Assembly (NCBI GenBank): GCA_963710735.1
Contig: CAVQBN010000004.1
Location: forward strand, 434,001-498,000
Source: FEN-1297 sp963710735
GTDB lineage: Bacteria > Bacteroidota > Ignavibacteria > Ignavibacteriales > Ignavibacteriaceae
Length of the DNA stretch: 64,000 nt
Reading direction: 5' to 3'
A program made the position numbers and the translations under genes. Positions 28,001-38,194 of the stretch are shown one piece after another; position 1 is the first letter of the stretch; every line of letters starts with the position of its first letter. Below the pieces are notes generated by a model. The model saw only the letters and a list, made by a program, of their open reading frames with translations, ran no database searches and had not been told where the DNA came from.

Positions 28001-30849
28001 CTGCGGCTTTTAACATTGTACGGATTCCATTCGAGAAGTCTTTTGTGAGAAATCAGCATTCGCCAGACAGTACGAATAATTGCATCCTGACTGAAAAACG
28101 CTTCATAGGGTAGAGTTATGAGTGTAAAAGCCGCCTGTGTGAAATTCATGCCGGCGTTACGTGCATGCGGCAAGCCAGGTGCTGATGCATAAGCATATCT
28201 GCCGGTTTCTTTAGCACATCAAGTATGGAGATGAATATTGAAGGAATTAGAATTATTCCGATCGCCGATAAAGTCCAGAACCAGGCTTGTGACAAGACCG
28301 TCCAGCCGAACAGAAACAAAAGCATCAGCGCCAAGGGGATGACACTGCGCCGGAGGTTATCTAAGATTTTCCATCGAGACAGGCCCGATAACGGATTCTT
28401 TTGCAAAATACCGTTGCGTCCGGGAACTACCGGAAGCAGCCACCGCACCAATTGCCAATCACCTCGAATCCAGCGATGCCGGCGGTTTACGTCGGAATTA
28501 TAACTGGGCGGATATTCCTCATATAACTGTACATCACTTAATAGTCCTGCCCTTACATGACAGCCTTCAATAAGATCGTGACTGAGAATTTGGTTCTCCG
28601 GAAAACGCCCGGTAAGAGCATGTTCGAATATATCGACATCGTAGATACCTTTACCGATGAATGATCCCTCACCGAAAACATCCTGGTAAACATCGGAGAC
28701 GGTACGGGTGTACGGATCGATTCCAGGCTGACTTCCGTACAGACGCGCATAACGTGAACGGTTCGTTCCCGGAAGGCTTACTGCAACACGCGGCTGTAAA
28801 ATGGCGTACCCCTCAATTACGCGTTGTTTGCCTTCTACATAACGTGCGCGATTCAGTGGGTGAGCCATGGCTCCAACTAACTGATATGCTGCTTCGCGAG
28901 GTAGTTGTGTATCTGTATCAAGAGTAATTATATATTTCACATTTGGTAAAACCTCAGTCTTGCCGATAACGAGTGAGAAACGATTTTTCGATCCTCCGCG
29001 CAATAAAGAATTCAATTCTTCAAGCTTACCTCTCTTTCGTTCGTAACCCATCCACATCAGCTCCCCGGGATTCCATTTCCTTGGACGATGGAAAAGGAAG
29101 AAAGTATCACTATGCAAACCCTTGTATTTATCGTTAAGTTCTTCGATTTTCTTACGCGCCAGCAGCAGAAGCGGTTCATCTTCAGGCAGGGTTTCTTTAT
29201 CTGAGTCTTGAAAATCAGTCACAAGGCTAAAGTGCAGGTTTTCGTCTCTGTTTGCAAGATACCGTACTTCAAGGGCCTCGATCAATTCTTTGATGTTTTG
29301 AGTATTCATTAACATTGCCGGGATTACCACAAGAGTACGTGATTCCGGAGGTATCCCTTTTGAGAAATCCATTTTCGGTAAAGGCTGGGGCGTTGCCAGT
29401 AATGTTGAAACCCAGTTTACCAGAGCAACTGCTAACTGACTTGCACATAAAATAAAGAGGATTCCTATAAGTCCGAGCGGCCAGCCATGTAATCCGCCGT
29501 CATAAGCTTTGTCAAGTAAGCCGGCAGTAAAGATAACCGTCATCAAAATAATCGAGCCGATGTAAATCAACAAAGGAACTCGGACGCTCAATTTTCTGAG
29601 AGCCGCAAAAGCAGAAAAATGTACCTTGGCTTGAGCTTCAAGCTGTTTCAAACCATTATCGATTAGGTAAAATCCGACATGTACAGTTCTTTCCCCGCTG
29701 CCATTTACAACAACGCTTTCTTGTGCCAGGCGGATAGCTCTTTGTGCAACTTCTTCTTCCGATAGGTCACTTTTCTTCGCGATATTCTCTATTACATGAC
29801 GATAGCGGTCACGTGTTGTAAAATCCATTTTACAGTAGACTCCGCCCGGATCTTTACTCAATATCTGTTCGACAGAACTCATAGTCTCAACAAACTTGCG
29901 CCAATCCATCGATTCCAGGAATCGAAGACTACCGATACTATTGCTGATAGAAACCTGATCGGCGGCCTGCTGCTGGTTGCCTGATTGTACTAATTTTTCA
30001 ATAGTCAGTCCGGATTCGGAAAGCCGCTGTTCAATCCATGTTAAGGGTGATACAAGAGTATGGCTTAAACCCTGCAGTCTGCGTACAAATTCCGAAACGA
30101 ACGGTGTGGTCATTGGCGGGTTTGCTCGCGCCATATCCGCGATTACCAGTATTAGGCTCTTCGGATCTTTTTCGGCCACTTCGATCATCTTATCCGCCCA
30201 GAAATCAGCCAAATCTCTGTCAACCCTTCCGGCAGCGACGCTTACGGCAACACGGCGGAGGTTCTCAATTAACGCCAGCCGCAGCATTGTAGGGATTGCC
30301 CACAACTCTCCTAATTTTAAGGTTGTGATAGTCTGATAGGCGGCTACGAAACGACTAAGATTTTCCGGATCAACACGGCCGTCGCCATGTGAAATAACTT
30401 CCTGTGCTATGTCATAAACACGCGGAAGGCCTTTCGATGGGCCATTCAGCAGGCGGGGCAGTTCCCGGCTATAGCCTTTTGGTAAATGTCTCTTACCAGT
30501 TCGAATTTGTTCTTCAATTAGATAAAAATTATCGAGAAGCCATTCACCGGCAGGTGTAATCTGATGATTTGCCTTAACTGTTTCAGTCAGTAATTTATGG
30601 ACTTCAAACAAAAAGAATTCATTTTCAGCCAACCGTGCCAGAAGGTGCTGATCCGGATGAGGATGTATGGCGCCTAAGGTATGCGAGCTTGCCAAGATTC
30701 TTACCATGCTGTTCCATCTGATCGGCGCTGAATAACTCCGAGCGCAGCGGCGGTTTTCCGTTATCAAATTTTTTAGTAAGAAAATTATCACTAAACTGAA
30801 CCTTTAAACGGAATAAAGATTCATTTATTTTCGGGTTGATTATTTTCAT
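22099..30849 (-). CDS. ndvB: Cyclic beta-1,2-glucan synthase-like protein (GT84-glucoamylase-GH94), frameshifted
   Basis: Seven overlapping minus-strand frames join into one protein of about 2,900 codons, the size of NdvB/Cgs. The N-terminal third carries membrane helices and a GT84 glycosyltransferase (TLDTDTQLPREA, GEGSFIGKGIYDVD, HDLIEG, RRHRWIRGDWQ). The middle has a glucoamylase-like domain (FVGPEDNWLPPDN, HRTSPTNMGL, then FMAHHQGMSLLSL). The C-terminal third is GH94-like, with acidic motif GDWNDGMN. The known enzyme makes cyclic beta-1,2-glucans for the periplasm, involved in osmoadaptation and surface properties. Joins are needed near 30.75, 28.16, 27.8, 27.43, 26.86 and 25.05 kb, each restoring family-like sequence. 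GC content is clearly above that of neighbours (53% in one sampled line), suggesting transfer. An island element lies 140 bp upstream of ATG 30849. Confidence 0.8.
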
Positions 30850-30988
30850 AGTTTTGCCATCAAGATGGGAAAGAGAATTCCAATCCCACTGATTATCAAT
30901 ATGATTATAAACATTATTATATAGCACGAAGATCAACAAGCCTAATATTAAATATAAACAACAAACTACAAAAGTTGTTTAGTAATTA

Positions 30989-31028
30989 AATCAGCCAAAG
31001 GGATGAAAAAGGGATTAGATTTTTCAAA
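30989..31028 (-). promoter_or_regulatory. Island element copy 4, upstream of the glucan synthase
   Basis: The plus strand reads AATCAGC, CAAAGGGATG, AAAAAGGGATTA, GATTTTTC. The left half-site is perfect and the right one is weak. It lies 140 bp from the likely ATG. Confidence 0.75.
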
Positions 31029-31152
31029 ATACCCAATTCTTAGTGATAACTTCAGCGCTTCCGGTATTTTTATGGAATAATTTTAAGGAAATCTGTAAAT
31101 ATCTTTAATAATAAAATAACTAAGTACAGTTTTCATTTTAATTACCAAATCC

Positions 31153-32663
31153 TTATATGCTGAAAAGCGAAAAAATTTTTATTATTAACGCATTTGCTAT
31201 TTTCCTGAAATGAAACCCGTAAATCGTAAACAGTATTGCTAAGGAAAATAACTGGGGTTTGCGGAATAGCGACCAGAAAAATAATTTCCAGTAGTAAATC
31301 CTTTCTTCACCGATTACCCCTAATTTAAACATGGATTTAAACAATGCGAGTACATAATTAGGATTAAGATGGAAAACTTTTTTCTTCTTAGGTTCAAAAT
31401 CTTTCATGAACCTCATAACCCGTTCATAATAGTATTTAGGAGAGTAGATAGTATTTAAAATTTTCTTATAACCATTTAGAAGTTCTTTTGAATCCATATG
31501 AGGGATAAAATTAATAGAGAAATCAGTGTTATTGCCGGTAAAATCGCTTAGCAATCTCCCTTCGCTAAGCAGTCTTTTCTGGAGTTTCGTTCCTTGAGGT
31601 GCATTTAACAAACCAACCATAGCTGTTACAATTCCGCTTTCCTGGATAAAGTTTGTGAGTTTATCGAAGATTGTCGGCGGATCATTATCAAAACCAACGA
31701 TAAATCCTCCCTGCACTTCCAAACCGAACTCTTGAATTTTCCTTACGCTAGCTACTAAATCACGGTTTCTATTTTGAATTTTATTACATTCAATCAGACT
31801 CTCCTCATTCGGAGATTCTATCCCGATAAATACAGCTTCAAATCCTGCTTTAACCATAAGCTGCATCAGTTTTTCATCATCAGCAAGATTAATTGATACT
31901 TCAGTATTAAAATAAAATGGACTTTTTCCTTTTTTCATTCCATTCTTCAATAGCTGGAAGAATTTCTTTCTTGAGTTTTGATTTATTGCCGATAAAATTA
32001 TCATCGACAAAAAATACAGGTCCCCGCCAGCCGCTGAAATATAATGCATCCAATTCGGCTATTACCTGTTCTTTGGTTTTAGTGCGTGGCCTTCTTCCGT
32101 AAAGGACAGTGATATCACAGAAGTCACAATCGAAAGGACAGCCGCGTGAATACTGGACATTCATTGAAGTATAATTATTCATTGATATAAGATCCCAAAG
32201 AGGTAGCGGCGTGGTTGTAATTTCCGCCCAATCTTCCGAGGTGTATTTTTGTTTCGCTTTTCCTTTGTTTAAATCATTTAGAAATTGAGGAAGAGTAATT
32301 TCAGCTTCATTAAGAATCAGATGATCAATGTTTTGGTAATATTCGGGGCTGCTGGTAAACAATGGCCCGCCGGCTACAATTTTTACATTTAATTTCTTGC
32401 ACCTTTCAACAACTTGATTCGCCGATTCACTTTGAATAGACATTGCACTGATAAAAACAAAATCTGCCCAAAGAATATCATCGTCTGTCAAATTATTTAC
32501 ATTCATATCAATTAGTTTTTTAAACCATTCTTTGGGCAGCATATTTAGCAACTGTTAAAAGGCCCAAGGGCGGAAAGCTTGCTTTCTTTGATACAAATTT
32601 GAGTGCATGTTTAAAGCTCCAGAATGTGTCGGGATACATCGGATATACTAAAAGAATATTCAT
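31153..32663 (-). CDS. B12-binding-domain radical SAM protein (DUF4070 type), frameshifted
   Basis: Three frames make one protein of about 500 residues. The start at ATG 32663 gives MNILLVYPMYPDTFWSF, then PPLGLLTVA; a shift near 32.54 kb continues with MLPKEWFKKL, a B12-binding-like Rossmann region (VKIVAGGPLFTSSPE), and the radical SAM cluster CPFDCDFCDI. A second shift at the A run near 31.94 kb leads into the TIM-barrel remainder and a C-terminal region typical of DUF4070 proteins. The family uses a 4Fe-4S cluster and SAM, often with cobalamin, for methylations or rearrangements, including lipid and hopanoid modification. It is the third gene of a unit with a second radical SAM gene and a histidine kinase gene. 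The substrate is unknown. Confidence 0.75.
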
Positions 32664-32748
32664 CTAATATCTCTTTAAATTGTTTAAAATTTTCCTTTTA
32701 GAGTAACGGATTCTTCAAATATTTAAGCTGATTTATTTCGCTATCGAA

Positions 32749-33531
32749 CTATCCGGGAATTGTAATTCTAAACTCTGTACAATTGTGATTAATTAATTCA
32801 ATTTCACTTCCAAGCTGGCCTGCAAGACCATTAACAATTTTTAATCCAAGAGAATCTGCATTTCTAAAATTAATATGTTTAGGAAGTCCAATGCCATTGT
32901 CTCTAACTATTAATAAATAATCTTTATCGAAAGTATTTAATTCAATAGTGATTTCTCCTTTTCTGTTATCCGGGAATGCATGTTTTAATGAGTTAGATAT
33001 CAATTCATTGACTATAAGTCCGTATAAAATTGTTTTATCTATTTCAAAATAAAGCTTGGTTAGTTCGGATTTTAAAGTAATTCTGTTTGTATCTATATTG
33101 TATGAATAAAAAAGATTCGCACATAATGATTTAATGTACTCACTAAATTCTATCTTTTTAAAATCATTTGACTCACAAAGTTTTTCGTGGATTAAAGCCA
33201 TAGAATAAATCCTGTTTTGGCATTCTTTGAGTACCTTACGAAAACTTTCATCCTCTATATAATTCGATTGCAGATTTAATAAGCTTGATATTACCTGCAG
33301 GTTATTTTTTACCCTGTGATTAACTTCCTGTAATAGAATATTTTTTTCATCTAAGGAATGGATTGCGTACTCTTGAGCAATTTTTACCTGATTGATTTCC
33401 TTCTTAATATTTTCATTTTCTTTTACTAATGCAGAATTCCTTGCGGCAATTCTATTTTCAATTTCATTTTTAGAAATCTTCGGAACCTCAGATGAATGTT
33501 TTTGCCTGGCAGAAGACAATTGAATATTCAT
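32749..33531 (-). CDS. HisKA_2-type sensor histidine kinase without sensor domain
   Basis: A 260-residue soluble kinase. A charged coiled coil (about 20-65) leads into the HisKA_2 dimerisation domain with H72 in LQEVNHRVKNNLQV, then a HATPase domain with N box LIVNELISNSLKHAF, G1 VRDNGIGLP and G2-like DSLGLKIV. This type (also called HWE-like or LytS-like) lacks the usual HisKA. There is no PAS, GAF or membrane segment, so input must come by partner binding or through the coiled coil. It lies 31 bp after one radical SAM gene and 85 bp before another, in a three-gene unit. No receiver is adjacent. Confidence 0.83.
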   Translation of the reverse strand: MNIQLSSARQKHSSEVPKISKNEIENRIAARNSALVKENENIKKEINQVKIAQEYAIHSLDEKNILLQEVNHRVKNNLQVISSLLNLQSNYIEDESFRKVLKECQNRIYSMALIHEKLCESNDFKKIEFSEYIKSLCANLFYSYNIDTNRITLKSELTKLYFEIDKTILYGLIVNELISNSLKHAFPDNRKGEITIELNTFDKDYLLIVRDNGIGLPKHINFRNADSLGLKIVNGLAGQLGSEIELINHNCTEFRITIPG

Positions 33532-33562
33532 ATTTATCCCTCTCGTTGTTTAAAATAAACTT

Positions 33563-35107
33563 TTAAACAGCAATTCGTTTCTCAATAGTTTTTAGATATG
33601 CATTCTGATCGTGAAACATGGCACCTTCAGGAAGCCAGTCCCACAATGGACCCATTTCATTTTTAATAATATCTTTATAGAATTGCGGAAGCTCCGTTGT
33701 TTCTTGCTCAAAGTAATCCCGGAATTCAGTTTCGGAAGTTAGGTGCATAAAAATCAGTTTATTATATGCAACCCTTCCGAAACCTTCTTCCGATATTGCC
33801 CGTACTACATTCATCCACCGCGGAATAAATGCATTTGTTGCCATTAAACGCTTTCCGATTGCTTTCCAGGAAAATGTATGTTCGCCTAGGTTGATAATAT
33901 TAGAATAAAATTCAGTCCATGAATAATTTTTCGGTTTAACGTTCATTGCATGATTATTATCCAGGAAATGAAATGGAAACGGCACTACCCTGTTTACCTG
34001 TTGATACTCCAGGTTAAGAGGTGCAGCCTGCCCGAACGCTGATAATAGAGAATAACCTGGAAAAGCACCGGGTGTCATATCTACGAATTTTTTTGTAAGT
34101 TCAAAGGGCTCCTCCCCTTTATCTGAATCGAGCCCAAGTACAAAATTAGTTTGAACGTAAGGAATGTACCGTAAGATCATATTAACCTGATCGGCAATAT
34201 GTTTAACCTTATCCAAACCTACCAGGCTTCCCGTTTTTGATTTATTCCCAAGATCAAACCACGATTCTATCCCAGGCAGCATAGCTCCGAAACCATTCTT
34301 TTTAAGCCTTTTCATATGCGGTTCGGATAGCAGCGATAAGCTGCTTTCGGCAATAAAGTCTATACTATTTTGGGGTATTGCTTCCTCAATGGCATCCATG
34401 TATTCGTTAAATCTGATCCCGAAATTAGGATCGTGCCACCCTACGAGAGGGCGTTTAAACTTAGTGAGAAGAAAAGATAAATCCTCCTTCATTGTATCAA
34501 AGTCTAACGGTTGATAAGCTACCGTTGAATCAATGCAGAAGCTGCATGTATATGGGCAGCCTAAACTTCCCAGCATAGGAACCATTTTTATTAAGGGAGC
34601 CTTTCGTAGAGTCGGTTCAATAAATTTCCATCGCTCCTTAACTCCCGGCAGCGACAACGGTTGTCTTTGGGCTGTAAGATGTAATCCTACCGGACGATGT
34701 GGTGAACAGTCATGTAAAATTTCGTTAATAATATTTTTATCTGTAAATCCTACTACATAATCAAAATACTTAACTGCATCCTCCGGATAGCAGCGTGCAT
34801 GCGGACCACCTAATACAGTAACAGCACCGCGCGACCGTAAGAGATTGCTTAAAGCATAAGCTGTTTGTGCACCTTCGGTAAATGCACCGATAAATATTAT
34901 ATCTGCATTTAGCGGAAGCTCCTTCATCAGATCTTCCTTACCCGTATAGCAAACATATGTAACATCATGGCCTTCTTCCTCACACCATACTCCTAATACT
35001 TGCGGCATTATACTCGCAAAGTTCGCGAACATTATTCGCGCAAATAATTTTTTGTTAGGTTTTTTTGAGACAAGGTCTATAATCCCGACCTGAAGTTTAC
35101 GGTTCAT
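33563..35107 (-). CDS. B12-binding-domain radical SAM protein
   Basis: A 514-residue protein with an N-terminal cobalamin-binding-like domain (residues about 30-140, containing ADIIFIGAFTEGAQTAY and TVLGGPHARCYPEDA) and a radical SAM domain with the cluster motif CPYTCSFCID near residue 185. The Asp-x-His-x-x-Gly cobalamin motif is not clear, as in many relatives. The C-terminal 200 residues are aromatic-rich and poorly characterised. It is the first gene of the unit rSAM, HisKA_2 kinase, rSAM, and an island element lies 135 bp upstream. The product is unknown; the frame is intact, unlike that of the downstream relative. Confidence 0.82.
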   Translation of the reverse strand: MNRKLQVGIIDLVSKKPNKKLFARIMFANFASIMPQVLGVWCEEEGHDVTYVCYTGKEDLMKELPLNADIIFIGAFTEGAQTAYALSNLLRSRGAVTVLGGPHARCYPEDAVKYFDYVVGFTDKNIINEILHDCSPHRPVGLHLTAQRQPLSLPGVKERWKFIEPTLRKAPLIKMVPMLGSLGCPYTCSFCIDSTVAYQPLDFDTMKEDLSFLLTKFKRPLVGWHDPNFGIRFNEYMDAIEEAIPQNSIDFIAESSLSLLSEPHMKRLKKNGFGAMLPGIESWFDLGNKSKTGSLVGLDKVKHIADQVNMILRYIPYVQTNFVLGLDSDKGEEPFELTKKFVDMTPGAFPGYSLLSAFGQAAPLNLEYQQVNRVVPFPFHFLDNNHAMNVKPKNYSWTEFYSNIINLGEHTFSWKAIGKRLMATNAFIPRWMNVVRAISEEGFGRVAYNKLIFMHLTSETEFRDYFEQETTELPQFYKDIIKNEMGPLWDWLPEGAMFHDQNAYLKTIEKRIAV

Positions 35108-35241
35108 AAAAACACCTGCTTATACTTTAAATTTAGAATTATATCACTCAGTAAGTTAGATTGAGAATTGCTCTTTAAACAATTCTAAATAGAATCAATC
35201 CGGTTATCTTGCGAATAAAATATAGAAAACCTATCCGATTG

Positions 35242-35286
35242 TAAATGGTTCTAATGGATGGAAAAGGGATTAATCCCTTTGGATTA
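35242..35286 (-). promoter_or_regulatory. Island element copy 5 (divergent), upstream of the radical SAM unit
   Basis: The plus strand reads TAATGGATGG, AAAAGGGATTAATC, CCTTTGGATTA. The central AAAAGGGATTA and terminal TTTGGAT are kept, but the left half-site is eroded. It lies 135 bp from the start. Confidence 0.6.
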
Positions 35287-35516
35287 TATAAAAGTGGATA
35301 GGTACGTCTAAAATCAAATATTTATACAATCCTTTTAATTACTACTACCTAGTGTCATCTTTCCATTTTTTTATCACCTAATTCATTGCCTTTGTTGTTT
35401 TGTCTTCTCACTATTCCGTCACTCTATATAAAATAAGGCCACTATAATAAAAGATTCCGGTTTACTGCAAAATATTTTAGAACCAATCATAATGTGTAGT
35501 TAAAAGATAACCTATA
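35287..35516. other. Intergenic region, nothing recognised
   Basis: Between element copy 5 and the end of the Met-rich gene lie 230 bp of AT-rich sequence with no gene, clear terminator or repeat. Confidence 0.4.
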
Positions 35517-35879
35517 TTACTTTTGGGGATTTTCTCTGTAACCAGACATTTGCATTTTCTTAGTGCTGTCTTTCATCATTCCACGGGGCTTTATCGACAT
35601 ATTGCCGCTATTCGTTTTCCTTTGCATCATACCCGTAATCATAGAATTCATCTCGGGGTTATCCATAATTGTTTTCCCCAGCTTTGCCATTTCCGCCTTA
35701 TCGCCGTTGGTTTTATCTAACAGCATTGCCATCATCATTCCCCGCGTATCAGAATTTGATGCTATTTTTGTCATCCATTCTTTCGTCTGAACATCTATTG
35801 CTGTTTTGTCATTATTTTTTTTAACCTGAGCAATTAATGGAAATGACAAAACTATTAGGAATATTATTAAATATTTCAT
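35517..35879 (-). CDS. Methionine-rich small secreted protein
   Basis: A 120-residue protein with a signal peptide (1-17, MKYLIIFLIVLSFPLIAQ) and a mature part of about 100 residues containing 16 methionines. Several are in clusters (GMMMAML, ITGMMQRK, RGMMKDS, KMQMSG). Met-rich periplasmic proteins often bind Cu(I) or Ag(I), or act as methionine oxidant sinks. There are no cysteines or histidines. It follows the CsbD-like gene 2 by 84 bp and likely shares its island element. I do not recognise the family; the metal or oxidant role is inferred from composition only. Confidence 0.6.
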   Translation of the reverse strand: MKYLIIFLIVLSFPLIAQVKKNNDKTAIDVQTKEWMTKIASNSDTRGMMMAMLLDKTNGDKAEMAKLGKTIMDNPEMNSMITGMMQRKTNSGNMSIKPRGMMKDSTKKMQMSGYRENPQK

Positions 35880-35963
35880 TTTTAGTCCTTTATTTTATTA
35901 TGATATTTTTTGGCCGTTTATAAAACTTTTCAATAATAGATAGATTAAATGAAGACGAACTTA

Positions 35964-36149
35964 CTAAAGCTTATCAATCATTATAATAATTTCTTTTTTA
36001 GTTTTGGATAATTTTTTTTGTAACCTGGTCAATAGATCGGTTTCATCGCCATTGCTTAATTTTAAATCATCTTTGGTTAACTTTGGATATTTTAATCTAA
36101 TCTTCTTTTTAAGGGCAATCCAATTACCTTTATTATTAATCTGATACAT
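35964..36149 (-). CDS. CsbD-like stress protein 2
   Basis: A 61-residue CsbD-like protein: GNWIALKKKIRLKYPKLTKDD followed by LLTRLQKKLSKTKKEI, the same plan as the protein at 19672. I choose the ATG at 36149 because AGAGG lies six bases upstream and the CsbD core begins shortly after; the frame itself extends ten codons further. An island element lies 59 bp upstream and a Met-rich secreted protein gene follows. Two CsbD-like genes under the same element in one window support a general stress role. The molecular function is unknown. Confidence 0.7.
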   Translation of the reverse strand: MYQINNKGNWIALKKKIRLKYPKLTKDDLKLSNGDETDLLTRLQKKLSKTKKEIIIMIDKL

Positions 36150-36207
36150 AAAAAGCCTCTTTCTGATAATTAAACACAATTATATTATGAATAAAAGGTT
36201 TGTGAAT

Positions 36208-36252
36208 ATATAGGGCAAAGGGATGAAAAAGGAACTAGATTTATTGGATTAG
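36208..36252 (-). promoter_or_regulatory. Island element copy 6, upstream of CsbD-like gene 2
   Basis: The plus strand reads GGGCAAAGGGATG, AAAAAGGAACTA, GATTTATTGGATTAG. The left half-site is perfect. It lies 59 bp from the ATG, almost the same spacing as for CsbD-like gene 1. Confidence 0.78.
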
Positions 36253-36379
36253 TTTGTAATTTAAGTCAGATTAAATTTGTTCATCGGGAAAATTTTTGAT
36301 TGCCGGATTACTCCTGGAAATATTTTGTTATTTTAATTTCAGCTAAATCCCAATGCTCAAAAAAAGTTCCCTTTAGTTA

Positions 36380-37540
36380 TTAATTATGATCAATAGTGTG
36401 TGAAGATTGAACACCGTGATCTCCAAACTTCCAGCATTCCCATCCTGAATGATTTAATTTACGTTTTAATTTCCCAAACCGTGCCGGCCGATAAAAAACT
36501 TCTACCCCCATATTCATTGAGGGTCGCACGTATGATGGAAGGTCACCGCAATCACAATGCTCAATGGTTACTAAGGAGTCTTGTGTTAGTCCTTTTAAAT
36601 CAGTCAATGTTTGATCATAAATCTTATTGACTGAATGTAAAAATATCCTTACACGTTCTGCATCGTACACTGCAACGCTAACTGCAGTTTGTACTTCCTT
36701 TGTCAGCCGGTCAAATGATTGTTGAGCGAATTTTTCTGCAAAAGCATGCACATCTCCGTCTGGCAAACTTAAGCCCAATTGCTCCAGTGGATCAAAATCA
36801 AAGTAGGATAAATGAAGATATCCGGGAGAAGCAATGATGAAGCGGGAAAAAGATCCAAGTGCGCCAATAGTGTGAGGTGTTCCGCCAAAACATGTGGAAA
36901 GTATCGTGAGATCGAACTTTGTAGTATCAGAAGTAAAGCCTTTCAATCCGTGCACAAGATCATTGACCGTAAATGCCCTTTCCGGATACGATGCATCGTA
37001 ACCTGCGCCTCCGAATTCGGGAATTTCATGACCGCAGTAGATGAACATTCTCACCATCTTATGATGATTCTTCACCCGGAAACGGCGATACAATGCTACT
37101 TCCGGTTCTAACTTAGATTGTCCCTGATCCCGCCAATATGTTTCATCTGCGATAAGCTGTCCGTTCCGGAAATAATAGAACTTCCCGTCTCGTAAAGGAA
37201 AAAAGAACAGGAAATTCTGCTTAGGTCTTTGGTGGAAGATAAATACTTCAGCTTGCGGATTTTGCTTTGCTACTCTTATTGCTGCTGCCAGAGTTTCTTC
37301 ATCTGCTCTGTGTTCGTTACCGCTCGTATCATGGTAAAGATAGTCCCCGTCACCATGAATTACCCACACAATTGAATACTTTGTTGGAACCACATTCCCT
37401 GCTGCATATTGTGATTCACTCTGAACGGGGAGATTAGCGCTGCACGAGGATAGAGACACAATGATTGCTAAACAACCTATGCTCAACAACAGTATTTTGA
37501 AAGGAGCCCTCCTATCCATTCCGTAGTTTATGTTTCGCAT
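36380..37540 (-). CDS. Clostripain (C11)/caspase-like lipoprotein
   Basis: A 386-residue protein with a lipoprotein signal peptide: a hydrophobic segment at about 15-31 ends in lipobox LSSC with C33. The mature part has the layout of clan CD cysteine peptidases of the clostripain type: a strand SIVWVIHGDGD near 56, the His candidate H171 in IYCGHEIPEFGGAG, and the Cys candidate C217 in LTILSTCFGGTP, followed by a strand and small-residue loop (FSRFIIASPGYLHLS). These enzymes usually cleave after Arg or Lys. It starts 11 bp after a small membrane-anchored protein gene, so both share an island element. The peptidase assignment rests on motif order and is moderately secure; the activity is unproven. 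Confidence 0.62.
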   Translation of the reverse strand: MRNINYGMDRRAPFKILLLSIGCLAIIVSLSSCSANLPVQSESQYAAGNVVPTKYSIVWVIHGDGDYLYHDTSGNEHRADEETLAAAIRVAKQNPQAEVFIFHQRPKQNFLFFFPLRDGKFYYFRNGQLIADETYWRDQGQSKLEPEVALYRRFRVKNHHKMVRMFIYCGHEIPEFGGAGYDASYPERAFTVNDLVHGLKGFTSDTTKFDLTILSTCFGGTPHTIGALGSFSRFIIASPGYLHLSYFDFDPLEQLGLSLPDGDVHAFAEKFAQQSFDRLTKEVQTAVSVAVYDAERVRIFLHSVNKIYDQTLTDLKGLTQDSLVTIEHCDCGDLPSYVRPSMNMGVEVFYRPARFGKLKRKLNHSGWECWKFGDHGVQSSHTIDHN

Positions 37541-37551
37541 TTAACTATCCG

Positions 37552-37986
37552 CTAAAGCAAGAGCACAGCTATTATAATTATTAATAGCAGAGTGACAACA
37601 CCAATTGTTACTGTCCCGGATGCCTGTTCCATAGACTGTACGACGTAATTAGAGAAGGAGTTAAGTTGTGAATCCGAAACCCGTTCGTAACCATTGCTGC
37701 CTGTAAGCTCATCTTGTTTTTCCTGCAGTGCAACTTTAAAGCGATCAATACCTAGACGATCTGCTTTCGAAATCAGGCCCAAGTTTTGAACTTTATCCAA
37801 AGCTTCAGACATGGTTTGAAATGATTCGTTTAAGATTATACGTTTTTCAATTGGGTTATCTGTTGCCTTCACTTTGTTGGCTGTATTGTTGAAGTATTTT
37901 TGAAGTTCACCTTTTCCGCCCGCAATTAATGGGATGGTCAGGACAAACATCATGACTATAGATCCGATAGTAATTCGCGCTTTCAT
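37552..37986 (-). CDS. Small exported protein with C-terminal membrane anchor
   Basis: A 144-residue protein with a signal peptide (ending TIPLIAGG), a helical, charged middle region of about 90 residues (LQKYFNNTANKVKATDN onwards) and a C-terminal hydrophobic segment (VTIGVVTLLLIIIIAVLLL) with no tail. The ATG at 37986 is preferred to one five codons upstream because AAAGGA precedes it by six bases. It is directly upstream of the C11-like lipoprotein gene, suggesting a partner, substrate or inhibitor in the periplasm. An island element lies 209 bp upstream. I do not recognise the family. Confidence 0.6.
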   Translation of the reverse strand: MKARITIGSIVMMFVLTIPLIAGGKGELQKYFNNTANKVKATDNPIEKRIILNESFQTMSEALDKVQNLGLISKADRLGIDRFKVALQEKQDELTGSNGYERVSDSQLNSFSNYVVQSMEQASGTVTIGVVTLLLIIIIAVLLL

Positions 37987-38194
37987 TGTTGTTCCTTTCA
38001 TAAAGTTGATTTAACATATAATTTCCAGGATGGGTGTTTTCACAAACAGAATAAATTATTTTATGCTCATCCTTTTTAGCTGTTTGCTGGCTGCAGACAC
38101 CTTTTGTGTATAACATTATTTAAACATTGCTGATACCATTCAGCTAGTGAGATAATTAAACTGTTAGAATCTATCGAATAACTACCCGCAAAGA

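Noticed and set aside
30625..30939. A separate small gene at the start of the glucan synthase
   Set aside because: Its sequence joins the next frame at the ELFSADQMEQHGK region as one NdvB N terminus, so it is part of the frameshifted gene.
37907..38116. 69-codon minus-strand frame upstream of the anchored protein
   Set aside because: It overlaps the better supported gene at 37552-37986 in another frame, and its composition is not protein-like.
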